Shown in pieces: positions 12,144 to 24,609 of a stretch of 64,000 nucleotides of DNA. The stretch lies in assembly GCA_907163375.1 (NCBI GenBank), contig CAJQUW010006308.1, positions 62,001-126,000 on the forward strand, read 5' to 3'. How positions within the stretch are numbered: position 1 is the first letter of the stretch; every line of letters starts with the position of its first letter. The notes below the pieces were generated by a model. That model was not told where the DNA came from and made no database searches. It saw only the letters and a program-made list of their open reading frames with translations. This DNA is from Prostheceraeus crozeri. Lineage: Eukaryota > Platyhelminthes > Polycladida > Euryleptidae. The position numbers were made by a program, and so were the translations under genes.

Positions 12144-14460
12144 CTAGGTCACTGATATGTAACCCACTCTGGCGATGAATTGCCCTGACATCTGCTTAAA
12201 ATTCACACTACAGTATATATTTCTCCGGCGAAAAGACAATAGATATGTCAAATAATGATGTTTTATAACATCGGAAAGGAAATGAGGCATAGTACTATTC
12301 ATCATCTGCATCACGTCTTGGATCTCTCATTACTTAGAATGTGGCTTGTTGTGTAAGTCCACGGCATCAATACTTTGGATCTCATTTACTTGAATTGTTG
12401 CTTGTATGTAGTAAATTTGGATTTGATAGCAGCTGTGTGGTGCATAGATTGCAATTGCAATTCATTCGATAAGGAAATACGATGGCAAGGAGGTCTAGAT
12501 ATCAATAATTGTACAGGAGGCAGAATGACGCTTTCTGTGGAAGAGCTTCGAAGGCCTGTTACATAGATAGAAGCATATCACAACACTGAATGAATTTGTA
12601 ATATCTTGCAAGTTTTGTCAAATTTTTGTGTAACCTCTGAAATATCTGATCTCTTTCATTGTCATTGAATCGAAGGTGAAGATCGGGAGATATTGCATTC
12701 AAAATTTTCCTCATTCGAAAAATATGGAGCCACTGAATTCCTCAGCATTTGTCTTCCTGTTAAAAATAAGTGCAGTGACTATTTTTTCTTTAAATACGTT
12801 GGGAACCAAAGGTAAATTTTATCGTTGGATGCTCGATGGAAAACATGCCATAGTCAAAATAGCTATTTTAACAACATGTTTTGTATCCTCTTACAATCGA
12901 CGATGTCCTACCATGCACCTGCAATCTTGCGTTTACTCCCGAAGAATATCAGAGTCAATTTTTTGTGACACCCTGTGATCCGATTGTTGCGTGTGTTCTT
13001 CATCATTTTTTGGATAATCGGATAGATAATCAAAGCATTATCAACATAACAAACGACGGCCTCCTTGTACAAAGATAAGTACCAGTATATGATCATGGAA
13101 ATCTCCACAAGATAGGTCAAATATAGTATATTCTTTTACGAAATAGGAGAGAACAGTCATCAACTATGCATTAGTGGACTTTGATGATAAGCTGTTCAAC
13201 TTTGACATTGAGGAAAAGCAGTAGATAAAGGTTACGATCATATGAGAAAGGAATTGAAAGAAGTCCAGACTCAACACTAAGACGATAGAAAAGTCACGCT
13301 TTACTTCAACTGATTCAAGCGAAGGCATGAATAATGGATAGTGGCTCTTGACTACCAGAGTAAGGTATCAAGAGAGCTGAATGAGGATTACCTATCAAAT
13401 GATGGAGATGAACTTTCTGTTGATCTGCCTCTTCATAGAGCTCAAGAAACAATGGCAATCTATATCCACTTCCCACATGGAAACTATTATGTTTCCTATA
13501 ACAATATTATAACAACTAAACGAGAGGACGATGAGCGAAGGGCTCCACCTTGAACTGACGACCAGCTCAACGGCACAAAGTAAGTTTTCATCATATTTAT
13601 TCTTGCCATATAAATATGTAAATTCTAAACTGCTAAATGCATTAAAATGAACACGAATTACATTTGTATTAATTTAATTACCTACTTATACTAGAATGCA
13701 TAATTATTTATGACTTTTATCACTTTTTTCGTCACATTTCGAAATTCAGATCTAGGTCTACATAACAAAACACATGCAAAGTCGTATGATGGCTGGAGTG
13801 TATTCATGATTTAATGAAATCATTGGCTGACGAGCAATAGTGCATAGTGTATGAGCATCAAGTAACGAAAATGAAATCAGTCATGTAAATTTACAAAATA
13901 TGCGTATGTATATTTTGTATATGCTGCCCATGCAGAGAAATTCGCTTCTTTGTATTTATGTTTCTATAGTCCATAAATATTTTTGATTGAACGCAAAAAC
14001 CTTGAGCTATTAAGTATATGGTGCAAATTATTTAAGTAATATAAACTGGCAACTGAACCATCTTTTATTTATTAGATGATGACAATTAATAGCTACCATT
14101 CCAAAATACAAATTGTAGCATTAATTGCAGCAGATCATAATAGCAGATACAATAATAGATTTCTTGACTTTAGTTCACTGACTACGAAGTACCAAAAAAA
14201 TCCTTTACGATTCTAATTGATGTAATTGTTTGATTCTAGCTCCCTTTCGAATGATGGATCAATTGCATCAATCTATGCACCACACAGCTGCTATCAAATC
14301 CAAATTTTCAATGCCGTGGACATACTACAACAAGCAACAATTCTAAGTAATGAGATCCAAGAGACGTGATGCAGATGACATAGTACTATGCCTCCTTTCC
14401 TTTCCAATGTTATAAAACATCATTATTTGACATATCTATTGTCTTTTCGCCGGAGAAATA

Positions 14461-16266
14461 CAGGGTGTCCGTAAATTCGCTTGACTTTTAAATTGAATAT
14501 CTACATGAGAAAGCAATAAACTTTTTTATCACAAGCCATGTTATATTGCTCAACATAAAGGGGAATTTACTAATCTAACAGTAAGAAGCCAATATTTGAT
14601 GCTTGAAATGTTCAAATGAAGTGTTCGAAATGATCGGCATCGCAATCAATCACTGCAGTCAATCACCGAATAATATCGAAAACACCAGCGGCAAGTTCTT
14701 CGCGTGTGACTTCATTGCAGATATCAGTGATCTTCTCACCCAACTGGTCCAGGCTTTGTGGCTTACCATGATGGTATATCTTCGCTTTCATCCATCCCCA
14801 GAACCAAAAGTCGAGAGGATTCAAATCAGGTGAACGTGGAGGCCACTCTCGGTCACATCCTCGACTTATCACGTAATCACCAAATGTCTGGACGAGGAAG
14901 TTTCGTACCTTTGTTGCAAAGTGGGGTGGGGCACCATCTTGCATAAATATACAGGAGGACAATTTGCACTTTTGCGCAAGTTGAGGACGCACGTGCTCCT
15001 TAAGCATCTGGAGATAGGAATCAGCTGTCACTGTGTTGGAGAAGAAAAAAGGTCGTAGTCCAAACTTAGCAGAAAATCCCATCCAGACACATAACTTAGG
15101 TGAATGAAGGGATTTTGAGATGCATGTTGATGGCTTAACATCTGACCAGATACGGCAATTGTGCGTGTTAACGATCCCATCGAGTGAAAAATACGCCTCG
15201 TCAGACCAGACAATGTCATCGAAGACATTCTGATTGTCGAGAAGTCAACTCGCTAACTCACAGCGCTTTCGCTTGTCGGCCGGCTCAAGTGCTTGCACGA
15301 CTTGTAATTTGTACGGGTAAAGTTTTAGTTCATGCCGAAGGATTTTATGGACACTAGTCTTTGAAATGATACCAACCTCTTCAGCCACTTTGCGAAATGA
15401 CGTGACTCCTAGCTTTGATTTTGTAGTCTCCTCGACGACGCGATTCACAGTGGCAATTGTCATGTCATCCATTGTAGGACGGCCACTGCGAGGTTTATCA
15501 TGAACGCTGCCAGTTTCTTCAAACTTTTTGATGATGTTTGCAATCGATGTTGTTGTAAAAGGATCTTTATGAATGCGTCTTTGAGTCTTAAACATTCGAA
15601 GGGCAGCTGTAGCACTTCTATTGCATGCATAGAAGCACTGAGTTATCTCTATCCGAGTCTGAAGATCCATTGTGAATAAGATAGGCAGCGATCGTACCAC
15701 TTCACATTGAGATTTCGAACATAGCATGAGGAAACTCTATGATACGGACTTAAACTACTGGTTGACACACGCGTCTTTGTCATTGGATAGCGGAAACATC
15801 ACGTCATAGATATGGGATATGGCAATTCTATGCCATGAAAGCTGATTAATTTGACGTTCTCAATTGAAGATGATACGATATGAATCAATCAATGACTGAG
15901 CATGTCGTCATGGCTGGTGATGAAAGTTTCATAGAATTGAATAGACGAAAATTTTGAGCTATGGCTGTAGGTAAGGTTAATTGACATAATTAACAGCACA
16001 GCTGATTGACTTAAACATTTACTGAAACTGAAATGAATTCACCAAAGCTTAAGAACTATAATTGCACATATAATATTCATTACAAAAATGACTGCATGCA
16101 GAATGTAAAATTTAAGCAGTTAAATAATCGTATATTCATTTCTTATTGTTAGATTCGTAAATTCCCCTTCATGTTGCGTAATATAACAGGGTTTCTGACG
16201 TAAACGTTTATTGTTTACTCATGTAGATATTCAATTTAAAAGTCAAGCGAATTTACGGACACCCTG
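14461..16266 (-). mobile_element. mariner element, DD41D (rosa-like), full length
   Basis: A 1806-bp element with terminal repeats starting CAGGGTGTCCGTAAATTCGC at both ends and flanked by TA at 14459-14460 and 16267-16268. It encodes one transposase on the minus strand. The inverted repeats are long and nearly perfect over at least 45 bp (through GACTTTTAAATTGAATATCT), which points to a fairly recent insertion. Confidence 0.9.
14663..15670 (-). pseudogene. DD41D mariner transposase with one in-frame stop
   Basis: Transposase of about 335 codons from the ATG at 15670 (MDLQTRIEITQCF) to the stop at 14663. An N-terminal HTH region, a GRPTMDD linker and a second HTH precede the catalytic domain. 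The first Asp is in IVWSDEAYF and the second in FMQDGAPPH. The third, in NPLDFWFWG, lies 41 residues after the second, which is the DD41D spacing of the rosa lineage. The whole gene stays in one frame; the only visible defect is a TGA at 15245-15247, after KRKRCELAS and before LLDNQNVFDD. Upstream in-frame ATGs exist (15727), but 15670 fits the family N-terminus better. Confidence 0.87.
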
Positions 16267-16937
16267 TATATACTGTAGTGTGAATTTTAAGCAGATGTCA
16301 GGGTAGTTCATCGTCAGAGTGGGTTGCGTCATGGACTCTTAGATATATAGCACCTGGACTGAAAGCTGAAATTCATTTTTTTTCGCAAGACGGCTGGATT
16401 GACCTTAATTGTCGATGAAAAAAAATGATTGCATTCAGTGACGTGAAAACGAAAAGTATAAAGAAAAAGAAATGAAAGTTTCTGGAAGTCGGAGGAACAT
16501 GGGATTGCAGCTACTGATCATCGTTGACTGAAATGCAATATTGACTATATCATATGAAGCAAATGAATTAAAATGAATCAGTCTGTTGCTTTCGTTTATT
16601 AGTGGAAGAGCTTTTACAGTGGTTAATACAAAGTACAAATTGGTGATCTTCATAAAGAAGCCACAGTTGGTTTGATCTATCAAAGAAATTTCATGAGAGT
16701 CACATTCCCTTCATTATCCCGTTAACAGTGTGAAGTGACTCAATTTATGTAGCAAATTCAAGAAAAGGCAGCATAATCCAACGTCTCACTCATCAACTAG
16801 GTTAATTCCGTACCGAAAAATATGTTCTCACCTATTAGTTCACAAATATCAAATGCAACTTCATTCATCTTATGAAAATTCAATTTTTTTGGCTCACCGT
16901 TGTGAAATGCATTGCCTATGACAAAACAAATCAGTAC

Positions 16938-17064
16938 TGTAAGACCAGAAAGAACGAGGACGTGTGCTGCAAGTTGTGACGCCGCTAATGCGGTGGTCAG
17001 CTAACAATTGATTGCTAACAATCAATCAACAGATATTGATCAATGCATGATCAACACCCCGACA
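16938..17064 (-). repeat. 3' LTR of gypsy fossil
   Basis: Reads TGTCGGGGTGTTGATC ... CTTACA on the minus strand and follows a polypurine tract. The shared half with the 5' LTR includes TTGATTGATTGTT and GCTGACCACCGCATTAGCGG. Confidence 0.6.
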
Positions 17065-17135
17065 CTACCCTCTCAACAAAAAACATTTATATAACAAGTT
17101 ACAAAAAAACAGCATGACAATCGAAATTACAAGGA

Positions 17136-19939
17136 TTAATTTATCCTGCGAAGTCTGCGGATGTTCACAACGTCTCCAGTATCTAATCTTGCCACATTCG
17201 ATGAAGGTCGACTGATGACTCGATATCTTCCGCTGAAGTGAGGCTGCAATGAGTTATGTGTATTCGCTCGGATAGCCACAAATTGACCTGGTTGAGGTCC
17301 AGAATAATGTGCTGTTGTTCGGAATCTGCGGATTGATGGCCAATCACTCGATAGAACTCCTGCTCGACCGTACAGAAGTTGCAAAGGTGACGATTGAAGA
17401 GTTGTGCCAGTCCTATTCATGTCATAGACAGCTCGTTTCAAATTCTGAAGCCAATTTCCGTACACAATGAGTCTATCTTTGAGGGTGCGATGAGCTCTTT
17501 CGATGGCGCTGTTGCCCTGAGGGTTGTAAGCGGTTGTTTTCTGTCCTGTAATTTTGTGGCGTTGTAATAGTTCCTTCACAATACTGCTGGCAAATTGCGT
17601 ACCTCGGTCGGATAGTATCGTTGCTGGAGGTCCGCAGCGTAGAATCCATTCATTCTCCAGAGTCCGAACACACGTAGAGGCTGAGATATTTGTGAGTGGC
17701 ACCGCTTCCATCCATCGCGTCGAGTGATCCATCATGGTTAAGACATAGCGATGACCACCTCGTTGTACTGGCAGGGGTCCAATTATATCGATAGCTACCA
17801 TTTCTAAGGGAAGAACATCGGGTGAGGTTGGTAACTTCACTTTTCTTGGGCGATATCCTGACCCTGACTTCTTCACACATATTGGACAGCCTTCAGTAGA
17901 TTCGATAATTCGCTTTCGCATACGAGGGAACCAGTACCCTGAGTTGAGAATACTTTCTCGTACTTTTTTCACCGAAAAGTGACCACTATTGTGATGAGAT
18001 TCGATCATTTCTTTTATTTTTGAGTCCGGCACAACAATGTTTCTATAATAACATAAGACATCATCTGAATTAATTGAATATCCAGGACAACGACCATTCC
18101 GATTTACTATGTCTATCAGATTTCGCGTTTGTTCATCGACCATTTGCTCGTCCTTCCAGATTGGCATTTCATCGACATTTGAAATCATCACGGCATTCAC
18201 TGCTTCAGTAGGCAAGAGCCTACTAAGAATATCGGCACCAATGTTGTCCTTACCAGGCTTGTACAGTAGATCAAATTCGAATTCTTCGAGGACTAATAGA
18301 TAGCGAGCATGACGGCTGTTCGCAGGAGGTTTCTTTACCATTGATATCAAGGGATTATGGTCCGTGAACACCTGGAACTTCCTTCCGAATACGTAGTTGA
18401 GAAAGCGACGAATGGCTTCTACCAGAGCAAGAAATTCCCTATCTGTAGTAGAGTAATTGCGCTCCGCATTTGTCAGAGTTCGACTGAAAATTGAAATTGG
18501 CCCGTTGGATTGGTACAGAATACCGCTTATTCCGAGAGCACTTGCGTCGACGTCAATACAGAATGTTTCATCGAAGTTTGGATATCGTCGTAAGATGTCC
18601 TTTGCCAAAAGAGATTTCCTCACATTTCCTCACATTCTTTGCTCCATTCGAATTTCTTCTTTGCGTTATACAGACGTGTCATTATCCAATTGAAATAGGG
18701 AACATGCTCGGACAAATAATTAGCGAATCCACAAAAGTTCTCAAGTTCTTTTTCGTTCGTTGGCGAAGATATGCCTTGGAGCTTGTCAATTTTATTGGGA
18801 TCAGGACGGATTCCCTCAACTGTAACAAGATGGCCTAGGTACACGATCGATGTATAGGCGAAGCTGCACTTCCGAGGATTTAGAGTCAAGTTTGCATTGC
18901 GTAGCTTCCATAGGACGTTCCTCAAGGTAATCAAATGCTCACCCATTGTTTTAGACGCGATTATGATATCATCAACAAATGGTATAAGACCTATATCCTT
19001 CAATAAGGTCTGAAGTAGTCTTTGAAAGGACGCCGGGGCATTCTTTAAGCCAAACGGCATAACTTCGAATTGATAAACGCTGTTATTGACCTGGAATGCC
19101 GTGAGAGGCTTTGATTCGTCTTCGAGTTCGATTTGCCAAAAGCCAGATTTGAGGTCTAAGGTAATAAAATATTTGGAACCTTTTAGCTTGTCTAGCACAT
19201 CATTGATCAGTGGAATGGGGAAGGAATCAGATATTGTTTTCTCGTTCAGCTTGCGATAGTCAACCACGAACCGATAACCACCATCCTTCTTTTTCACGAG
19301 GAAGAATGGTGACAACCATGCCGAGTTTGATTCTTTGATAATACCCTTCTGGAGCATATCCTCGATGGCTTCATCAATATGAGATTGCAAATATTGGGGC
19401 TGTCTGAAAGGTCGAACTTTGTGGGGAGATGGATCCTTCAGATGTATTGCATGCTTCACCAAGTGGGTTCTCCCGATGGAATTTGAATCAGAAAATCGGT
19501 CGAGGAATTCATGTTGAAGCAGATTTGTAATCTTACAAACATGGTCTTTTTTCAGATCTTTGTTGATGTCAAAAACCTGCTCGTGAACCGAAGATACAGA
19601 TGAATTAGAATACGGACTCACCTCAGAAAACAAGAGATCGATTTCATTCCGAGCCAAGAAGTCTCTTCCTAGGATAACTGGGAAATCGCTGTCATCATCC
19701 ATCACGTAGAAGGTATGGCGAAAGTTTCTACCATTCAGCATGAAGCTTACTTCACATTCTCTTTGAACGACGAAAGTGGCACGCTTGAGCACTATTCTAA
19801 ATGGGACTGGCTGAATGTGTCTCTCTACATAGCACGATAGAGGAATGTGCTGCAGGAGTTGACTGTCATTAACAAATGAGTTCGGTGATCCAGAATCAAG
19901 AAGCACTGAAGTCCGATAATGGCACGGTAAGATAGTCAC
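17136..19939 (-). pseudogene. pol region of gypsy fossil (PR-RT-RH-INT)
   Basis: Domains in order along the minus strand: retropepsin (LLDSGSPNSFVND), reverse transcriptase (YFITLDLKSGFWQIEL; active-site FVDDIIIAS), RNase H (CIDVDASALGISGIL; DREFLALVEAIRRFL), integrase zinc finger (HHNSGHFSVKKV ... CPICVK), integrase core (VAIDIIGPL, SDRGTQF, ERAHRTLKDRL) and a C-terminal module of GPY type. Gene order with INT after RNase H places it in Ty3/gypsy. The region is broken about once. Confidence 0.85.
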
Positions 19940-19980
19940 TGAAGCGGTAACTGTTCTTGTCGAATTACTAGTACCGCCAA

Positions 19981-20676
19981 CTAGTAACTCCCATTCCAGT
20001 TTTTTGACGATTTTCTATTAATCCATCTACCACGCTGTCCACGTTGCCCGCGCTGAGTGTTGCTGTGCGCAGTGCAGTATCTTGCTATATGATTTATTCC
20101 TCCGCATTTGTAGCAAATTATGGTGTCAGACTGGGTTGAACGACTTGAGACTGCAGCGACTTGTTCAAAGTCGACTACTTGAACAGACGACGTAGCAGCT
20201 GTCTGAGGCGCACTGGGCTGCTCTGTGGGAAGTGTCTTCAAATGGTCAACAACAGTGTTCAATGGTGTCGTGTAATCTCCATGAATCAACTGGCAAGCAG
20301 CCATCTTTAGCGAAGGCGGAAGAATCGAAATGAATTTTCGTAGCCGAGTCTCCTCGCTGGCATCAATGTAGACTGTAGCTTTCTTGATCACAGCACTTAA
20401 TTCGATGAGATTGTCAGAATATTTGATGTTCTCAAAGTTCGAAACAGGATCGACAGGTCGATTTCGCTCAAGCCAAGCACGTCGTATTCTTTCGAAGACA
20501 GTATGTGTGGTCGCACGGTCGTCCCACGGCGAAACAATCTGTAGAATTTCTTCGCATACAAATGCAGCAATAATGTCCTTTATCTTATCCTCCTCAACAC
20601 CTTTCAGCTTGCAGAATGATAGAAATTGAAGTTTCCAAGTGGCAAAGTCATTGTGTGTTTCCAACATGCGCATCAT
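19981..20676 (-). pseudogene. gag region of gypsy fossil
   Basis: Capsid/nucleocapsid region of the LTR fossil. It carries a helical capsid-like stretch with ERIRRAWLERNRPVD and ends in a CCHC zinc knuckle (CYKCGGINHIARYC) and an RG-rich tail, as in Ty3/gypsy Gag. The ATG at 20676 lies just inside the 5' LTR, so it was preferred over 20745, which is inside the LTR. Confidence 0.75.
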
Positions 20677-20710
20677 GGTTCGATCAATTGCCTGCTCGTC
20701 GCGACGCCAG

Positions 20711-20843
20711 TGCAAGACCAGAGAGAACGAAGACGTGTGCTGCAAGTTGTGACGCCGCTAATGCGGTGGTCAGCTTTTATTGCCAACAATCAATCAACAG
20801 TTCTTGTAGGATGATTGCCACTAAACACCTACAATATCTGACA
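20711..20843 (-). repeat. 5' LTR of gypsy fossil
   Basis: Reads TGTCAGATATTGTAGG ... CTTGCA on the minus strand. It shares an 80-bp block with the 3' LTR (GCTGACCACCGCATTAGCGG region) but differs in the upstream half. A primer-binding-like TGGCG follows it. Confidence 0.6.
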
Positions 20844-21964
20844 AAAAGCGACAAAATGAATAGCAATTAATTATAGTTTAAATTTTATCAAAAATGTAGG
20901 TAATTAATTAAATTATGTCGAAATAAGTCATCGTTTTGCCACACAATAATGCAGATTGCCCAAAAGTCAGGCAATCACTAATAGAAAAAATCAATCAATA
21001 TTCAACAGGTTTTGTTTAGTTATAATTTGCTTTCAAAGCATCTGTTTCGATGTCGGTGGAGAACCTACAAATTCGTCGGATATCGCAGGATATTAGAGGT
21101 GACAATCGTCGGTTGATTCTGTCAGTAATTTTGTAGGATAATTGTCGATGTGCGGTCTACAGTGTACTCGTAGGCTGGAGTAACAATAGTTGCACTTCTG
21201 AACCAAGTTGCAGGATGAGGGCTAGCTGCACGAATCTGATCAATTACAATCATCTTAGAAGAATCTTCAAAATTCAATTTTTTCAAAAGTCAAAAGTTGT
21301 TCGGTTAAAAAGTGCAAGCGTTCACACATCTGATCAGATCGGAAATGATTAGGCCATTGTTCGAGCATATTTGCAACCTTTCCTCGTTGAATAAGTGAAA
21401 TCTCGATGAGTGAATTCTTTGATTGAAACAAGTTTTTGACCAAAGCAACATGAAAATAAAAGGAATCACCAGTAATGTCACAGTGGTTCGATTTTGGAAA
21501 GTTGGATCGTCAACGATAACCGCTATAGTCACAAGTCATTATGAATGATTAAATTTGTCTCTGTCCATGGGAATTTAACAAGTAATAAAATATGTACATG
21601 TAAGTTAATTTTTCAATCTTATTCAAATCTAGTCAAAAATATGAAATGGAATTTGACGTTCAGAGACAAATATCATTTTTGCTTCTTCCAAAGAGGCGAG
21701 ATTGTCAAGTTCTAAAATGTCATCCATTATATTTGAATCGGTATTTTCGTACTATTTCCACGACCAAATAAACCAGTATGAGATCGGATGCGTTCACGAA
21801 AGAGACGGCTGATGTGGCCTTATAGTTAAGCTGCCGCGGCAGAAACTGTTCCTACTAACCACATGTCTACGTAATTGGTACATTGATTACAAATTCGTAC
21901 GATAATTATGCTGTCAAACACTGTGGTTTGAGATTGTACTACTTTGAAACATTTCCTTGTTTTT
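20844..21964. other. no gene recognised
   Basis: A 1.1-kb AT-rich stretch between the gypsy 5' LTR and the right inverted-repeat arm. It is presumably the interior of the enclosing inverted-repeat element; nothing codes. Confidence 0.55.
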
Positions 21965-22191
21965 ATATAGTCAATATTGCATTTCAGTTAACGATGATCA
22001 GCTAGCTGCAATCCAATGTTCCTCCGACTTCCAGAAACTTTCAATTTTTTGTCTTTATACTTTTCGTTTTCACGTCACTGAATGCAATCATATTCTTTCA
22101 TCGACAATTAAAGTCAATCCAGCCGTCTTGCGTATAAATGAATTTCAGCTTTCAGTCCAGGTGCTATATATCTAAGAGTCCATGGTTACGT

Positions 22192-22959
22192 CAAGGACAT
22201 CTATAATTAATGTAAGATATCTAAGGGACGTTCAACTCCCATACCATGTACTGGACTGGAGGCCAGTGTCTTTGGTAGATTTGATTAATGACGGCTGTTT
22301 GTGCACATCTGGACAAAACCGTGAAACAAGTTGTAAACAATTATCCAGTACTCTAATACGCTCATTCATACAGGGAATCTATTGAAAGAAGATTCTGCAG
22401 CCAGTCACGAAGTGACACAGGCCGGAGTTTGTTATAGGATAATGCTTGAAAATATCGTATGATATCTATCATAGCACATAGTTTTACCTGTAGTTTGGAG
22501 TGTGATATCTGATAGTTTCCGTTTGTTATGTACATATACACGGAATATTTATTTATTTATTTAGCGTAGAACAAAGGTACAAAGTTGATGAAGTTACAAT
22601 GTAATACAAGTGTTCAAAAGGAAGAAAAGAATATCATCATATGCGAAGCTAAGAGGGCGTAGAGATAGTGCGAATCAAAGTACGAGAAATTGGGTCATTG
22701 CATGTTAATAGAAATTTGATTATGCGGGAGCGTTCTTGGTTGTCTTCGGAAATTTGTTGTGTTATGTTTGTTGTATACAGTTTTGCAGCTGTGCGGTTGT
22801 TAATCCCCTGCTGTCGCATATTCATCAATGATCATATTCTTGGTTAAACCAGGTCGGTACGATTTCGATGTGTGATTGCATTTGAGCTGAACGTATGAAT
22901 ATCGGCTGGTAACCGGCGATTGTGTAGAGTGACTGATTGCTACGCTTACTTACTTATAC
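22192..22959. other. probable decayed repeat tail, no gene
   Basis: Contains an ATTTATTTATTTATTT run near 22547. In minus-strand frames, short coding-like traces such as RTAAKLYTTNITQQISEDNQ sit next to ISRTLIRTISTPS. This could be the end of an unrecognised retroelement, but the support is too thin to name one. Confidence 0.3.
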
Positions 22960-23280
22960 TTATGCGTTTAACGTCCGTTTTCTCCGACTTCGTAGGGTTG
23001 GACGATTCTTCCCAATGCTGTGGATCGCAGAGCGCCAGCGTTGACGATCGTTGGCGGCATCCGTTTTGAGACCATTATGCTTGAGATCAGCGGCAACAGA
23101 GTCACTCCATGTCTTCCAAGGTCGACCTTTTCTTCTTCTTCCCTCTACTTTCCATGTCACAACTTGGCGGACGTAGTCTTCGGGCCCTTTTCGCATCACG
23201 TGGCCAAACCATCTGAGTCGGTTTCGTACGATAACATCGGATATTGCTTTGATGTTATGCATATGCCTCAAGTCACTACA
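22960..23280 (-). pseudogene. LINE ORF2 C-terminus, 5'-truncated
   Basis: About 100 codons reading ISDVIVRNRLRWFGHVMRK, then VEGRRRKGRPWKTWSDSVAADL and a basic tail. RLRWFGHV...EG.R.RGRP.KTW is the signature C-terminal tail of many RTE/CR1-type non-LTR retrotransposons. No reverse transcriptase core lies upstream, so this is a 5'-truncated insertion, the usual outcome for LINEs. The start is not meaningful. Confidence 0.75.
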
Positions 23281-24086
23281 CGAAGGATGTAAATTGAATA
23301 CTCGTCGAATAACTCAGCAGGGACATCTACATGTATGATATGAGATATATTAGATCATTGATGTTCCTGAAATCAGGCAATAACCATGTATTTCTAGAAG
23401 GTATCGAAATCCATGCAGAAGTCCATGGAAATATCCAAATCCATTCATTTCCATTCGAGTCATCTGGCGCATGAAGACGGCGCGAATTTCCATCAATTCT
23501 GTTTATAGCCTCAATGGAGTCAAATTGTTGATTTCTAACTTACCACTCAGATCCCAATAACGGGCATGGAATACAAGAAAATTTTGAATCTCGACATTCT
23601 TGAAATATAACATGACATATTATCATATTCAAGATAGCATGACTCAAGCTTGATGAAATGCATACATGGTTCAATGGTCCGTCTAATTCTGATGGCATTC
23701 AAAGTTAGTCAAAAAAATTGTGCATTTTATGACTTCCTCTCTGAAGAAGAATGAGTGAACTTATAGCAGCATCAAGAATCTAACATGGCCTTCGGGATTG
23801 CTCAATGATTGAAGAGAATTCTGCGGCATTTAATCAATACACAAGACAGTAAATCGTGAAATATTGCTGTTGCAGTGTAAGGAGGATTACACACCATCAA
23901 GCAAATTCCGCACACGGTATCAACGCCATGGGCAGTGGCAGATTACAGCATGCGCTCAATTAAGATGGAATTCGTCGATGGACACTATTATAAGAACCAA
24001 ACAAGCTTCCAATCCAAGCTTCCATTTCGCAAAATTTTGAAGCAATTCTTTTATGTGCTTATAGCAATATACCTTTTCCGTTGAAC
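23281..24086. other. no gene recognised
   Basis: AT-rich spacer with no recognisable ORF or repeat beyond a few CCAT-type words near 23400-23460. Confidence 0.55.
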
Positions 24087-24296
24087 CCCAGCTCTTCAAA
24101 CTATGTACATGTGATATTTAGTCATCTAGGAATTCATGAAAATTTCCGCGTGATATTTTTTCATAACGCATAGTTTAGTGCAGATATCTCTGGTCTTCCA
24201 ATGATCTCAGTGTATTATATGAAAAAATATTACACGGTAATTTTCATGAATTCCTAGATGACCAAATATCACATATACATAGTTTGAAGAGCTGGG
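24087..24296. mobile_element. 210-bp palindromic MITE
   Basis: Arms of about 80 bp beginning CCCAGCTCTTCAAACTATGT are inverted copies of each other (left to about 24166, right from about 24217), with a loop of about 50 bp. There is no coding capacity and no clear target duplication, so the superfamily is not assigned. Confidence 0.6.
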
Positions 24297-24609
24297 TAGT
24301 AAGCGCTGGTAGAAAGAGCTTGTAGTAAAACTACAACATTCTTTCGATATCTTGTCCATTTGTACATAGTGTCTGCTTCTTGTATCAGCGTTTAAATTTT
24401 AGATATGATGACTTAGATTAGTTTCCTTCTTTCATTTTTGCTTGGTTTAAGATTGTTGTTATTTTTGGATTGAAAAATACTTTTGTTGAAAGCTTTCCAA
24501 TATATGTTTTCATTGACCTCGTCTTCTTTTTCTTTAAAATAAATCAGGTCAATGGTGAACCGTGTTTATATATGTATATTTTTTACTATAAAAATTTTAC
24601 ATGTATTTA

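Larger units (their letters stand above)
12161..16325. mobile_element. inverted-repeat element, right arm split by a mariner
   Basis: Left arm 12161-about 12465 matches, in reverse complement, 16325-16267 followed by 14460-about 14245. The right arm is interrupted at a TA by the 14461-16266 mariner, so the arms were already in place when the mariner arrived. Removing the mariner gives an element of about 2.4 kb with 0.3-kb arms and a 1.8-kb middle. No target duplication is evident. The middle has short ORFs (for example 13341-13553, plus, 70 codons) without recognisable domains. Confidence 0.7.
16938..20843 (-). mobile_element. Ty3/gypsy LTR retrotransposon fossil
   Basis: A minus-strand LTR element with short LTRs at 20711-20843 (5') and 16938-17064 (3'). 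A purine-rich tract (AGAGGGTAG) immediately precedes the 3' LTR, which starts TGTCGGGG, and gag, protease, RT, RNase H and integrase regions follow family order. No envelope region is visible. No clean target duplication was found. The coding part looks nearly whole, with roughly one break in pol; the LTRs differ enough in their upstream halves to suggest age or recombination. Treated as a fossil. Confidence 0.85.
16330..22184. mobile_element. inverted-repeat element enclosing a Ty3/gypsy fossil
   Basis: Left arm 16330-16550 (starting CATGGACTCTTAGATATATA) matches the reverse complement of 21965-22184. Just outside the arms are GTTGCGT (16323-16329) and GTTACGT (22185-22191), a 7-bp near-repeat that could be a decayed target duplication. 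The left arm starts 4 bp after the right arm of the previous inverted-repeat element ends. Without the gypsy insertion the element would be about 1.95 kb with 220-bp arms and no coding capacity. Confidence 0.62.

Noticed and set aside
13341-13553. 70-codon ORF (ALDYQSKVSRELNEDYLSND...) followed by GTAAGT-like sequence as a possible host exon
   Set aside because: No recognisable domain, no matching acceptor or neighbouring exon; kept only as a mention in the enclosing element.
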